DNA from: Haladaptatus litoreus
GTDB taxonomy: Archaea > Halobacteriota > Halobacteria > Halobacteriales > Haladaptataceae
Reading direction: 5' to 3'
DNA: 64,000 nucleotides
NCBI RefSeq assembly: GCF_900156425.1
Contig: NZ_FTNO01000002.1
Coordinates: forward strand, 42,060-106,059
The notes below the pieces were generated by a model, which saw nothing but the letters and a program-made list of their open reading frames with translations, made no database searches and was not told the origin of the DNA. This document shows, piece after piece, positions 53,037 to 61,396 of this stretch. The translations under genes and the position numbers were made by a program. Position 1 is the stretch's first letter; the number at the start of each line of letters is the position of its first letter.

Positions 53037-53771
53037 TTACTCTGACAGCGAGACGACTGCGTCCAGCGAGATGCGAATCGCTCGCTCGACGTTGTTTTTC
53101 GCTTTTTCGGGCAGTTCGTCGTCCTCGGTGTCGGTACCCTTCTGCGTTCCCTTCACGAGGTTGCCGTCAACCGTACAGATTGCTCCCGAGCGCATCCCTT
53201 TCCGGCGGGCGACGGAGAACACCGCGGCCGCTTCCATCTCGACGGAGAGGATGTTCGCGTCTTCCCAGTCAGAGACGTACTCGTCGGTTTCGGCGTAGAA
53301 GGCGTCGTCGGATGCAATCGGCCCGACGTGAACGTCTTCGTCATTCGCCTCCGCGGAATCGACCAGCGCGGAGAGGACGTTGTACTCCGGCACCGCCGGG
53401 TAGGTATCCTTCTCGTAGCGTCGGGTCGTCCCCTCGTCCTTGGCCGCACCCGTAGCGACGACCATGTCGCCGATTTCGATGTTCTTCTGGAGCGCGCCGG
53501 TCGTGCCGACGCGAATCACGGTTTCGACGCCGACGGCTTCCATCTCCTCGATGGCGATGGTGGCGGAGGGACAGCCGATGCCGGTCGAACAAATCGTTAG
53601 CGGGACGCCCTCGTACTCCGCGTTGACGACTTTGTACTCCCGGTTCTCGGAGACGACTTCCGAGGAATCGCACTGCTTTGCGATTCGGTCAACGCGGCCC
53701 GGGTCGCCGGGAATCAGCGCGATGTCGTTCAAGTCGCCCTCGTCAACGAGCAGGTGCGGTTGCATTGCCAT
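53037..53771 (-). CDS. udp: Nucleoside phosphorylase (uridine phosphorylase type)
   Basis: A 244-residue NP-I family enzyme that cleaves nucleosides with phosphate. Motifs are 'IALIPGDPGRVDRIAK' (phosphate site), 'TGIGCPSATIAIEEM', 'VIRVGTTGALQ' and 'ILSVEMEAAAVFSVA' (ribose-binding Glu). These are of uridine-phosphorylase type. Two ATGs (53771 and 53765) are possible; the longer is given. Confidence 0.9.
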   Translation of the reverse strand: MAMQPHLLVDEGDLNDIALIPGDPGRVDRIAKQCDSSEVVSENREYKVVNAEYEGVPLTICSTGIGCPSATIAIEEMEAVGVETVIRVGTTGALQKNIEIGDMVVATGAAKDEGTTRRYEKDTYPAVPEYNVLSALVDSAEANDEDVHVGPIASDDAFYAETDEYVSDWEDANILSVEMEAAAVFSVARRKGMRSGAICTVDGNLVKGTQKGTDTEDDELPEKAKNNVERAIRISLDAVVSLSE

Positions 53772-53802
53772 ACGAGAGGATTTCTGAGTCAGGTAGAAAA
53801 GA

Positions 53803-54174
53803 TTAGCTGTAGCGACTGCGGATGTCGTGTTCCTCGCGGATGAGTTCGCCGATGCCGTGTTGCATGACTGCACTGCCGAGCGAGGTGGCGACATAATAGG
53901 AGTACAGGCCGTCAGCGCCGCGTTCTTTTCGCTTTCTGTTTGCGACCAATCCAACGTCAACGAGTTCGTCCAGATGATAGTGAAGGGTGTTCGATTTCAT
54001 TTCGAGTACCTCTACGAGTTCGGTCGCACTCATCTCGCCCTCGCGGAGGAGTTCCGCGAGGATTCTGTAGCGTGATTTCTCGCCGATTGCTCTCTGCATG
54101 GCGAGATAGTCCTCCAAGTCGAAGACGCTGTTTTCGGGCAGTTTTGGGACGTCGTAGCGCTCCGGTGGAGACAC
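53803..54174 (-). CDS. ArsR-like winged-helix regulator
   Basis: A 123-residue DNA-binding protein. The winged helix runs from about 30 to 100: 'IGEKSRYRILAELLREGEMS', recognition 'LEMKSNTLHYHLDELVDVGL' and wing 'RKRKERGADGLYSYYVAT'. It sits just upstream of the phosphorylase gene on the same strand (31 nt apart), and may regulate or be cotranscribed with it. Divergent from the micro zinc finger. Confidence 0.88.
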   Translation of the reverse strand: MSPPERYDVPKLPENSVFDLEDYLAMQRAIGEKSRYRILAELLREGEMSATELVEVLEMKSNTLHYHLDELVDVGLVANRKRKERGADGLYSYYVATSLGSAVMQHGIGELIREEHDIRSRYS

Positions 54175-54185
54175 GGTTAGAATAC

Positions 54186-54193
54186 GATTATAG
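54186..54193 (+). promoter_or_regulatory. TATA box for the micro zinc-finger gene
   Basis: GATTATAG lies centred about 27 nt before the ATG at 54217, at leaderless spacing. Confidence 0.5.
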
Positions 54194-54216
54194 TGGCAAA
54201 ATAAAATCTACACTAC

Positions 54217-54357
54217 ATGTCCCAATTCCCTGATTGCGGTAACGAAGTCAAGAAACTGGTCAAGAGCGACGCATCCGCTGGCGGATTTTTGAGTTCCAGA
54301 AACGTCTGGGACTGCCTCCACTGTGGCTCGATTCTCGGCGTAAGTGACAACAGATAG
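54217..54357 (+). CDS. Micro zinc-finger protein, 46 residues, one cysteine missing
   Basis: A small frame of 46 residues in the gap between the HTH and DUF5812 genes, with a TATA box at leaderless spacing. It belongs by pattern to haloarchaeal micro zinc fingers with two CxxC knuckles. The second, 'WDCLHCGSI' (Cys33, Cys36), is intact. The first reads Phe4-Pro-Asp-Cys7 ('QFPDCGNEV') where CPDC is expected, so one zinc ligand is lost by a possible single TGC-to-TTC change. Its stop touches the DUF5812 stop region. Confidence 0.65.
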   Translation: MSQFPDCGNEVKKLVKSDASAGGFLSSRNVWDCLHCGSILGVSDNR

Positions 54358-54822
54358 CTACGGCAAGTATCGAACGCTTACCACGCCTTCTTCCGACCGG
54401 ATTTCGACACGGTTCACGCCGAGTCGGGCCGCACGCGCGAGGGTTCCTTCGTCGTCCAGCACGTCGCTCACGGCAGTTTCGGTTTCGTCCGCCGCAACCG
54501 AGAGGACGTGAATCTCGCCGATTCCGGCGCGTTCGGTTCGTTCGAGGTCACCGACCTCCTGTTCCGCCGCGATGTCGCGCTCGTGCACCGTGGGCGGTTC
54601 CTCGCTCTCGTGAACTCTGAGCGGTCGCTGGTCGTCGATTTCCACGACTTCCCACGTCATCTCCATCGGCGGTTCGGCGGCGACTGTGGCGTCTACGGCG
54701 TCGTTCGTTTCGATGCCGGGATTTTCAGAGAGGGTGTGAACCTGCCCGTCGTGAACGTCCTTCAGCACTGCCGATTCTTCCTCCGCGTGCGTGACGAGGA
54801 ACGTGCTCGTCTTCTCTGTCAT
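54358..54822 (-). CDS. DUF5812-like haloarchaeal protein
   Basis: A 154-residue acidic protein starting at the ATG at 54822 (MTEKTSTFLVTHAEEESAVL). 'DVHDGQVHTLSENPGIETND' and 'LARAARLGVNRVEIRSEEGV' match the family I recall as DUF5812. No catalytic residues. It is downstream of a small membrane protein gene on the same strand (58 nt) and may be cotranscribed. Function unknown. Confidence 0.82.
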   Translation of the reverse strand: MTEKTSTFLVTHAEEESAVLKDVHDGQVHTLSENPGIETNDAVDATVAAEPPMEMTWEVVEIDDQRPLRVHESEEPPTVHERDIAAEQEVGDLERTERAGIGEIHVLSVAADETETAVSDVLDDEGTLARAARLGVNRVEIRSEEGVVSVRYLP

Positions 54823-54880
54823 GGACGGGAATAGGTCGGCGGGCCTTTTCCGGATTGCGCTCCGGAAAGGAACGATGGTG

Positions 54881-55396
54881 TTATCGGGCAGTTCGATGGA
54901 GGACGAAAATAAGCAGGCCGGAGACGAGCGGCGGAACGAGGCCGAACAACTGCGGAAGCGAGTAGAGGAACGACCCGATTGCGCCAGCGTCGGCAGACTG
55001 GAACTCCGGCGGAACCGTGATGATAAGTCCGGCGTAGAGCGAGGCGAGGAACAGAAATCCGCCGAGTGCGAGCAGGGTGTCGTAGGCGGAGACGGTCGCT
55101 TCGCCGCGGCGGTGTCGGCGCGCGACGAACAGGACGGGCGCAAACAGCGGGCCGAGGACGAACAGCGCCACGACGCCGAGGAAGGCGTTCGAGGAGGTGT
55201 CGAACGCGGAGTGGCCGAGCGTCTCCACGAACCAGAAGATGAGCGCGAAGAGGAAGATGAGGGCGAAGAGAAATCCGAGGACGAAACTGACGAGGACGTA
55301 GAGGCGGAAAACCCGCGAATCGCTCGCTCGGAAGCTGTAGCGAAACGCGCCGAGCAGTCCGGAGTAGTCGTCCCCGGTAGTGGCCGCGTCGGTCAT
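54881..55396 (-). CDS. Conserved haloarchaeal membrane protein
   Basis: A 171-residue protein with four to five transmembrane helices ('LYVLVSFVLGFLFALIFLFA', 'ALFVLGPLFAPVLFVARRHR', 'ALGGFLFLASLYAGLIITVP', 'GLVPPLVSGLLIFVLHR'). A basic loop 'RRHRRGE' follows the second helix. No family could be assigned with certainty. Divergent from idi. Confidence 0.77.
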   Translation of the reverse strand: MTDAATTGDDYSGLLGAFRYSFRASDSRVFRLYVLVSFVLGFLFALIFLFALIFWFVETLGHSAFDTSSNAFLGVVALFVLGPLFAPVLFVARRHRRGEATVSAYDTLLALGGFLFLASLYAGLIITVPPEFQSADAGAIGSFLYSLPQLFGLVPPLVSGLLIFVLHRTAR

Positions 55397-55521
55397 CGTT
55401 GGACTGTCGGGAGCGCGCGAAGGTAAATGGCGCGACTCGTCGCGGAAATCGAAGCAGTCGGACGGCCCATTCGCGGACGTGTTCCGAAGAACGTTTGAAA
55501 CGGATGGTTCTCTATAGCGGT

Positions 55522-56127
55522 ATGAGTGCTGACAGCGCCACCAACCCGTCCGGTGATGTCGCCGCCGAAGATTCCGGTGAAACCCACAAAAACGCCCGCA
55601 AATCCGTCGTCGCCGTGGACGCGGACGACAACGATTTGGAAATCGTCAACCGCCTCGAAGCCCACATGGGCGACGGCATCCGACACCGGGCGTTCACCGC
55701 GCTCATCTTCGACGAGGACGAAAACATCCTACTGGCCCAGCGCGCACCGACCAAGCGCCTCTGGGACACCTACTGGGACGGCACCGTTGCCTCCCATCCG
55801 AATCCCGGCCAGTCGCAGGAAGAGGCCACCCGCCAGCGTCTCGAAGACGAACTGGGTATCTCGCCCGACCAGTACGACGACCTGCGCCAGACGGACAAAT
55901 TCGAGTACAAGCGCTACTATCCACAGGAAGGCGTCGAACACGAGGTTTGTGCAGTTCTGAAACTCACGCTGACGGACACCTCCCTCGACCCCGTCGAGGA
56001 GGAAGTCGGCGGCCTGATGTGGGTTCCCTACGAGCGCCTGTACGAGAATCCGCGTTGGTACCGCCAACTGCGACTCTGCCCGTGGTTCGAAATCGCCATG
56101 CGCCGCGATTTCGAGTTGGAAGAATAG
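55522..56127 (+). CDS. idi: Isopentenyl-diphosphate delta-isomerase, type I
   Basis: A 201-residue Nudix-fold enzyme that interconverts IPP and DMAPP for archaeal lipid synthesis. The fold is clear: 'HRAFTALIFDEDENILLAQR', 'KRLWDTYWDGTVASHPNPG' and 'EATRQRLEDELGI' (Nudix helix). The acid-base glutamate region 'GVEHEVCAVLKL' is kept. However, the position of the E. coli catalytic cysteine (in NSVCGHP) reads Ala90 in 'GTVASHP'. I recall related haloarchaeal proteins with this substitution, but did not check. ATG 55522 chosen. Confidence 0.92.
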   Translation: MSADSATNPSGDVAAEDSGETHKNARKSVVAVDADDNDLEIVNRLEAHMGDGIRHRAFTALIFDEDENILLAQRAPTKRLWDTYWDGTVASHPNPGQSQEEATRQRLEDELGISPDQYDDLRQTDKFEYKRYYPQEGVEHEVCAVLKLTLTDTSLDPVEEEVGGLMWVPYERLYENPRWYRQLRLCPWFEIAMRRDFELEE

Positions 56128-56253
56128 TTCTGCAATTTTCTCGAAACCGGCTTTCTGGTTCTGTTTTTGCGAGAAGTGATTGATGGAAGAACGTCAATTG
56201 CAGTTGGTAATCGTAGGTGATAGCTTCGAGAGAGACGGAATATGGAAGGTAGC

Positions 56254-56534
56254 GATTGCAAATCACGACTCCACATCGCCCTCGCTCGTACCTCGTTCGC
56301 CCGGAATCCACCAGGCCGCAAGGGCCGGGCCTGCACGCAGGCCCGGCCAAGGCAAATTTGGCCAACCGTTTTCTCGGAAGCTCGTTCTCCGACACGCGAT
56401 GCAAGCGAACCAATCACTAGAGGGCCGAGTGCGGCGCACTCGGCCCTCTGCGGTTCCTGGTGGCAACGGGCGAGTGAAGGAGAGAACAAGTGGCGAAGCC
56501 ACGAGTGACTGATGGAACGAGGGCGTGGCTTGCG
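56254..56534. repeat. Palindromic intergenic element, family A copy 4
   Basis: It fills most of the 561-nt gap before pdaD. The left end TTGCAAATCACGACTCCA matches, inverted, the right end of copy 1. Inner perfect stems are 56323-56334/56337-56348 (12 bp) and 56419-56432/56436-56449 (14 bp). A GTGGC-GAA-GCCAC hairpin lies near 56490. The block around CTCGGCCCTCTGCGGTTCCTGGTG is nearly identical to copy 1. No gene is supportable here. Confidence 0.75.
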
Positions 56535-56688
56535 CCCAGAGGTAGCTAGCGTCACGTCATCAGAATCAGTCACAGTACAACGAACCACCTTCGTTGGTTC
56601 TACACAGTTTATACCAAATGTACACCATTCTTCTAAACGTCTTCGCGAAATCGACAGACCCTTTCCCACGAGTATCCGACCCCCGTAC

Positions 56689-57162
56689 ATGAGCACGATT
56701 CGGGTCGTCTGGGGAACCGCAAGCGGGCCGACGAAGATGTCGTCGTACGACGCGGCGCTCGCAGACGCGAACGTCCACAACTACAATCTCGTCTCTGTCT
56801 CGTCGGTCATCCCCGCCGACACGCCGGTCGAAGCGGTCGATACCGCACCCGACCTCGGCCCGGCCGGAAATCGCCTGACCGTGGTAGAAGCGCGCGCAAC
56901 GCGACCCGGGCCGGGCCACGTTTCGGCAGGACTGGGCTGGGCTGAAAGCGACGGGGCCGGACTCTTCTACGAGGCCGCGGGCGAAACCGACGCGGACGAA
57001 ATCGAGGAGCGAGTTCGGGCGGGATTGGAAGCAGGGCGGAAACTCCGCGACTGGGAGTTTTCCGACGAAGCAGTGAAAACCGTAACAGAGAACGCCGAAC
57101 CCGGCACCTACGTCACGGCTGTCGTCCTCGCAGTGTACGGCGATAGCGAACCGATTTGTTAG
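56689..57162 (+). CDS. pdaD: Pyruvoyl-dependent arginine decarboxylase
   Basis: A 157-residue PdaD proenzyme. Self-cleavage at the Ser38-Ser39 bond in 'NLVSVSSVIPAD' would make the pyruvoyl group. 'GPGHVSAGLGWAESDGAGLF' is the conserved C-terminal part. It converts arginine to agmatine, which haloarchaea need for agmatidine in tRNA-Ile2 and for hypusine formation. ATG 56689 (MSTIRVVWG) chosen; upstream in-frame codons lie in the repeat element. Single-gene unit. Confidence 0.92.
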   Translation: MSTIRVVWGTASGPTKMSSYDAALADANVHNYNLVSVSSVIPADTPVEAVDTAPDLGPAGNRLTVVEARATRPGPGHVSAGLGWAESDGAGLFYEAAGETDADEIEERVRAGLEAGRKLRDWEFSDEAVKTVTENAEPGTYVTAVVLAVYGDSEPIC

Positions 57163-57179
57163 TTTCCGGGGACGACGGG

Positions 57180-57186
57180 TTTATAC
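57180..57186 (+). promoter_or_regulatory. TATA box for DUF5811-like gene
   Basis: TTTATAC lies about 37 nt before the ATG at 57220, suggesting a leader of roughly 10 nt. Confidence 0.45.
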
Positions 57187-57219
57187 GGCGGACAACCTTA
57201 TCAAAGGGTAGCAGACCGC

Positions 57220-57612
57220 ATGAATGGAAATACTCCCTACGCTGGTACACCCGACGTGACGCAGGCCGGACAGCGTGCGTCTGCCGATGTCGTCGAACTC
57301 TCTTCCGAACAGACGCGCGCGCTTCGAGACAGTGTGACCGACATTGCCACGCTGACTCGGCAGTTCCTTCCCGACGAGTACGTCATCGGGTCGCAGGTGA
57401 CGAACGGTGCAACAGGGCCGCAAGCGACCGTCTCGGTTCAGCCACCGGTCGGCCACATCGTCAGTGCCGGATTCGAACCCGACAACGACGAACTGGATGA
57501 CGAACTCATCAATGCAGAGGAACGCGACGAAGTCGCTCGTGGACTAGCCGCGAGTGCCGTACTCCAAGTAAAACAGGCAGTCGAAGACCAGATTACTCCG
57601 ACCGCCCGATAG
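57220..57612 (+). CDS. DUF5811-like haloarchaeal protein
   Basis: A 130-residue acidic protein: 'NGNTPYAGTPDVTQAGQRAS', 'LRDSVTDIATLTRQFLPDEY', 'ATVSVQPPVGHIVSAGFEPD'. The pattern fits the DUF5811 family as I remember it. No catalytic motif. Its 3' end overlaps the convergent small membrane protein gene by 20 nt. Confidence 0.8.
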   Translation: MNGNTPYAGTPDVTQAGQRASADVVELSSEQTRALRDSVTDIATLTRQFLPDEYVIGSQVTNGATGPQATVSVQPPVGHIVSAGFEPDNDELDDELINAEERDEVARGLAASAVLQVKQAVEDQITPTAR

Positions 57613-57814
57613 GCGGGCGTTTGAACACCGCATCGCCGACGACCAGCGACGACACGAATCCCGTCAGCATCGTTCCGATAGTTTTCGGAACCGCAGTTAG
57701 CAGGCTGACGGCGAAACCGCCGATGACGATAACCGGAAGGAGAAGTAACACGAGGTCGTAGTACGAAACCGACTTGCGAGCGATGCGACTCTCATATCGG
57801 CTACGTACGCTCAT
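57593..57814 (-). CDS. Small two-helix membrane protein
   Basis: A 73-residue protein starting at the ATG at 57814: basic N-terminus 'MSVRSRYESRIARKSVSYYD', then two hydrophobic helices ('LVLLLLPVIVIGGFAVSLLT' and 'TIGTMLTGFVSSLVVGDAV'). Conserved-looking haloarchaeal type; function unknown. It lies upstream of nothing on its strand but shares direction with infB, which ends 45 nt away toward lower strand flow, so the two are separate units. Confidence 0.7.
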   Translation of the reverse strand: MSVRSRYESRIARKSVSYYDLVLLLLPVIVIGGFAVSLLTAVPKTIGTMLTGFVSSLVVGDAVFKRPPIGRSE

Positions 57815-57859
57815 TCTTCGTCCCTCCGCCGTGAGATTACGCCACAAACGAGTAAAAAA

Positions 57860-59665
57860 CTACTTGCCCCAGAAGGGGTCGCGCTTTCGCTGTTTGTCGA
57901 GATACATCCGCAGGGCTTCGAGTTCGTCGCCCGGAATGTCGTCGGAGAGTTCCTGTTCTAAAATCTTCGCGTGTTTTTCCGGCAGGTCGATCCAGAGTTC
58001 GTCGCCCTCCTCGATCTGGCGACCCACCGTCGGGCCGTCGATAGCGACGCTGACCCGTGTTCCTGCACGGGCCTCGTCCACGTCGTCGCCCTGCTCTTGA
58101 ATCCCTTTGATAGTACCGACGCGCTTCGGTTCGTTCCCTTCGAACTTGGCGACGAAGGAGTTGTTTTTCACGGTTCCGGACAGGACTTCGACGCCGACAA
58201 CCGCGGGGTTGTTCTGCCGGAACACGTGGTCTTGTAGGATTTGGAATCGAGACGGGCGAGTGATATTGTCGAGGACGGTTTTCTGCTGGGCACGCTCCAT
58301 CTCGTCCACGTACTCTTCGTACTCCTCGATGAGTTGGTAGATAACGTCGCTGTCGAACAGCCGAACGTCTCGTTGTTCGGCCTCGTCCCCGGCCTCGGCG
58401 AGCGTATCGACGTTGAATGCCAGAATCGTCCGGTGTTTCGGCTCGTCGGCAGTCGTCGCAAACCGGATGTCGCGTGGCGCGACGTCGCCGACCTCGGCGA
58501 GCATGACCGGGATTTCTTCTTCTTTGAGCGTGCTGACCATCGCTTCGAGGCTCCCGAGCGTGTCGGCTTTCACGACGATGCCTTCTTCTGCGGTACTGAC
58601 CTCGACTTCCGCGAGTTCGGCTTCGACTTCCTCGATAACGTCGTCGATTTCCCGGTCGCGGACGACGCGAACGGGGGCACCCGCCATCGCGTCGTCTAAG
58701 TCGGGGGCGGCGATTTTCACACCCGCGGCGGCACCGATGGAATCGACCTTCTCGAATCGGTCTTCGGTTCGAATCTCGGCGAGCGGTCGCGGTTTCAACA
58801 GTGCCCGAACGTCGGTGACGATTGGTGCGTTCTTGCCACCGACGACGATGGTTTCGTCCGCGCCGACGGTGCCGTCGTACAGCACCACGTCGAGGGTCGT
58901 CCCGAAGCCTTTCTCCTCTTTGACTTCGAGGACGGTTCCCGCGCCCGGCCCGGTCACGTCGATTTCCATGTCCTCGCGCATGTAACGCTGGGCAAGTCCC
59001 ATCAACACGGTGAGCAGGTCGGGGACGCCTTCGCCAGTTTCCGCACTGACCGGAACCACACCGATGTTATTCTGGAAGTTCTGCACCCGCCAGTACAGGT
59101 CGGCCGAGAAGCCAGCGTCGCTGAGTTCGCCGATGAGTTCGTACAGATTTTGGTCGAGCATCGACCGAGCGCGGTCGCTCTGTGCGTCGTAGGTCGCTTT
59201 AATTGGCGAGTCGGGGTTCGGGTTCCAGCCCGGCGTCGTGTCGATTTTGTTCGCCGCGACGACGAACGGGGTCTGTGACTGCGCGAGGATGTTGATGGCT
59301 TCCTCGGTCTGGGGTTGGAAGCCATCGTTTACATCAACGACGAGAATCGCGATGTCCGCCAGCGCGCCACCGCGCGACCGGAGGGTCGTGAACGAGTGGT
59401 GCCCCGGCGTGTCGATGAACAGCAGTCCCGGCAGGTCGAAGTCGTCCGGACTGACGAGCTTTCCTGCGACTTTCGACACGATGTCGAGTGGCACTGCCGT
59501 CGCACCGATGTGTTGTGTGATTGCGCCCGCTTCGCCTTCTATCACCGTCGAGCCGCGGATTTTGTCGAGCAGGCTCGTCTTGCCGTGGTCGACGTGCCCG
59601 AGGACTGCGACGATGGGAGTTCTGAGAGACGGGGTTTCCGTCTCGTGTGAATCTGTGTCCGACAT
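57860..59665 (-). CDS. infB: Translation initiation factor aIF-5B
   Basis: A 601-residue archaeal IF2/eIF5B GTPase that promotes ribosomal subunit joining. The G domain near the start has G1 '[17 protein letters not shown]' (Gly23-Thr30), G3 '[20 protein letters not shown]' and G4 '[11 protein letters not shown]'. Domains II-IV follow. The start at 59665 ([11 protein letters not shown]) lies about 24 nt from a TATA-like site. Divergent from the PRC-barrel/nob1 unit, another translation-linked gene pair. Confidence 0.96.
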   Translation of the reverse strand: MSDTDSHETETPSLRTPIVAVLGHVDHGKTSLLDKIRGSTVIEGEAGAITQHIGATAVPLDIVSKVAGKLVSPDDFDLPGLLFIDTPGHHSFTTLRSRGGALADIAILVVDVNDGFQPQTEEAINILAQSQTPFVVAANKIDTTPGWNPNPDSPIKATYDAQSDRARSMLDQNLYELIGELSDAGFSADLYWRVQNFQNNIGVVPVSAETGEGVPDLLTVLMGLAQRYMREDMEIDVTGPGAGTVLEVKEEKGFGTTLDVVLYDGTVGADETIVVGGKNAPIVTDVRALLKPRPLAEIRTEDRFEKVDSIGAAAGVKIAAPDLDDAMAGAPVRVVRDREIDDVIEEVEAELAEVEVSTAEEGIVVKADTLGSLEAMVSTLKEEEIPVMLAEVGDVAPRDIRFATTADEPKHRTILAFNVDTLAEAGDEAEQRDVRLFDSDVIYQLIEEYEEYVDEMERAQQKTVLDNITRPSRFQILQDHVFRQNNPAVVGVEVLSGTVKNNSFVAKFEGNEPKRVGTIKGIQEQGDDVDEARAGTRVSVAIDGPTVGRQIEEGDELWIDLPEKHAKILEQELSDDIPGDELEALRMYLDKQRKRDPFWGK

Positions 59666-59684
59666 ACCTACCACCCGGAAGAAG

Positions 59685-59692
59685 TTCTTATC
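59685..59692 (-). promoter_or_regulatory. TATA-like box of infB
   Basis: On the minus strand GATAAGAA lies about 24 nt before the infB ATG. Confidence 0.4.
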
Positions 59693-59799
59693 ACAGAACA
59701 GCCCCGCACGGCATTTAACTCCATCGCCATGCAGGTCGGGCAGTCGGTGCGTACAGACCGTCGACTACAATCGACTGCTCGCCACAACACCCCGTGGAG

Positions 59800-59807
59800 T
59801 TTATGTA
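59800..59807 (+). promoter_or_regulatory. TATA box of the PRC-barrel/nob1 operon
   Basis: TTTATGTA lies centred about 27 nt before the ATG at 59831, at leaderless spacing. Confidence 0.55.
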
Positions 59808-59830
59808 GTAGCGGTCGGTAACCCCCACTT

Positions 59831-60076
59831 ATGTCGGACATACTCGCCGAGAATCTCTCAGGGAAGGCCGTCATGGGTTCAGACGGCACCGAACTGGGGA
59901 TGCTCTACAACATCACTATGAACTTGAAGACGGGGGAACTGTCCAGCCTCGTCGTCGAGCCGGATGAACAGATCGACCCGAAAACCGTTGACCTCGAAAT
60001 CGACGAGGACGGGCATTTCGAACTGCCCGTCAACAGGGTACAAGCAGTGAAAGATTACATCGTAGTTCAGCGGTAA
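59831..60076 (+). CDS. PRC-barrel domain protein
   Basis: An 81-residue single PRC-barrel ('[20 protein letters not shown]', '[20 protein letters not shown]', '[19 protein letters not shown]'). PRC-barrels mediate RNA-processing or membrane-associated protein contacts (RimM has one). Its stop shares one base with the nob1 start (TAATG), so it is coupled to the rRNA endonuclease. A ribosome-assembly role is a reasonable inference. Confidence 0.92.
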   Translation: MSDILAENLSGKAVMGSDGTELGMLYNITMNLKTGELSSLVVEPDEQIDPKTVDLEIDEDGHFELPVNRVQAVKDYIVVQR

Positions 60077-60534
60077 TGTACGTTCTAGACGCCTCAGCTT
60101 TTATCAACGAGTATCATACGACCGAACAGACAGCGTCCATTCCGATGGTACAAGAGGAGTTGGAGGGCGAACACGCCTTTCGATTCGACGCCATGGAAGG
60201 GTCGGGGATGCACATCCACCTGCCCCGCGACGACGCGGTCGAAAAAGTACGACGAGCCGCGAGCGAGACAGGAGATTTGGACGTCCTCTCAATGACCGAC
60301 ATTCGACTCATCGCGGCCACGTTCGAACTCGACGGAACGCTCGTTACCGACGATTACGCGATGCAGAACGTCGCTAACCGGCTGGACGTTGCCGTCGATG
60401 TCATCGCGCAAGACGGCATCGAAGAGCAGCGAAACTGGTCGTTCCAGTGTTCCGGCTGTGGTCGGGAGTTCGACGAGGACAAAGACCGCTGTCCGATCTG
60501 TGGCAGTCCGTTGTCGCGGAAAAACCCATCATAA
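60076..60534 (+). CDS. nob1: rRNA maturation endonuclease NOB1
   Basis: A 152-residue NOB1. The PIN domain begins '[13 protein letters not shown]' (catalytic Asp5) with 'VLSMTDIRLIAATFELDGTL' and 'TDDYAMQNVA'. The zinc ribbon at the C-terminus has Cys125, Cys128, Cys139 and Cys142 ('CSGCGREFDEDKDRCPICG'). It trims the 3' end of 16S rRNA in the last step of small-subunit maturation. Coupled to the PRC-barrel gene. Confidence 0.95.
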   Translation: MYVLDASAFINEYHTTEQTASIPMVQEELEGEHAFRFDAMEGSGMHIHLPRDDAVEKVRRAASETGDLDVLSMTDIRLIAATFELDGTLVTDDYAMQNVANRLDVAVDVIAQDGIEEQRNWSFQCSGCGREFDEDKDRCPICGSPLSRKNPS

Positions 60535-60576
60535 ACCATACCGACGCGATTACAACTGACAGCTATTTCGACGCGA

Positions 60577-61350
60577 TTACAACTGCCCAGTTATCTGTAG
60601 ATACATCAAACCGAACAGAACTGCGTCGTACGAACCGTGAATGAGTGCCGGAACCGTGACGTTCCCCGTTTTGAGGTAGATAGTACCGAGGAGCAACGCG
60701 AGGAGGAAGATGATGACGAGTGTTGCTGCCGTTCCCATCAGCGTCGAACCCATCGCGTAGGCCGGAATGTGCGCGAGCGCGAAAATTACGCTGGCGATGA
60801 CGACCGCATTGCGTTTCGAGAACGTGTTGTACAGCGATTTCTGGATGATGTTTCGATACAGCAGTTCCTCGCCGGGACCGATGATGAGCCACGCTGCGGG
60901 AATTAGAAGGAGAAGGATTTCGGGGTTACCTTGGCTGGCCTGCTGTTGGATGCTGTGCTCTGCGGTGCTGATACCGAACTGCGTCATCACGATACCGGCG
61001 ACGATTTGCAGGGTTAACAGGGCAATCGTCCCGACGACGACGTAGACGAATCCGCTGACATCGGGCAGTTTGAAGTCGAGATACGAGAGTCCGTAGCCGC
61101 GACCAGCCATGAACAGTGCTGCGACGGTTCCCGTCCCGAGGCCGAGCGAAAGCGTAGAGAGGGCGAGTTCTTCCATCGGGCCGATAGCGTTCGGGCCGAG
61201 AACGAGGATAAACGCCGTCGCCCACAACGAGATTGCGGCCAATCCAGAAAGGCCGACGACAGTTCCGATAGAAACTGCACGCACCATTTGGCCGAGCGAA
61301 GCGCGGGGCGGAGAATCACCGCCGACACCTGTCGCTGTACCGTCTTCCAT
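60577..61350 (-). CDS. CPBP family intramembrane metalloprotease
   Basis: A 257-residue membrane protein with about seven helices. The CPBP motifs are intact: motif 1 'GPGEELLYRNIIQ' (Glu161, Glu162, Arg166), motif 2 'SVIFALAHIPAY' (His) and motif 3 'LKTGNVTVPALIHGSYD' (His, Asn). Such Rce1-like proteins cleave prenylated or other substrates, or serve as bacteriocin self-immunity in bacteria. Substrate unknown. Single gene. Confidence 0.9.
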   Translation of the reverse strand: MEDGTATGVGGDSPPRASLGQMVRAVSIGTVVGLSGLAAISLWATAFILVLGPNAIGPMEELALSTLSLGLGTGTVAALFMAGRGYGLSYLDFKLPDVSGFVYVVVGTIALLTLQIVAGIVMTQFGISTAEHSIQQQASQGNPEILLLLIPAAWLIIGPGEELLYRNIIQKSLYNTFSKRNAVVIASVIFALAHIPAYAMGSTLMGTAATLVIIFLLALLLGTIYLKTGNVTVPALIHGSYDAVLFGLMYLQITGQL

Positions 61351-61396
61351 ATGCGCGGAAAGGGACTACGGAACTAAAGGTGCTACGACCTGAGAG

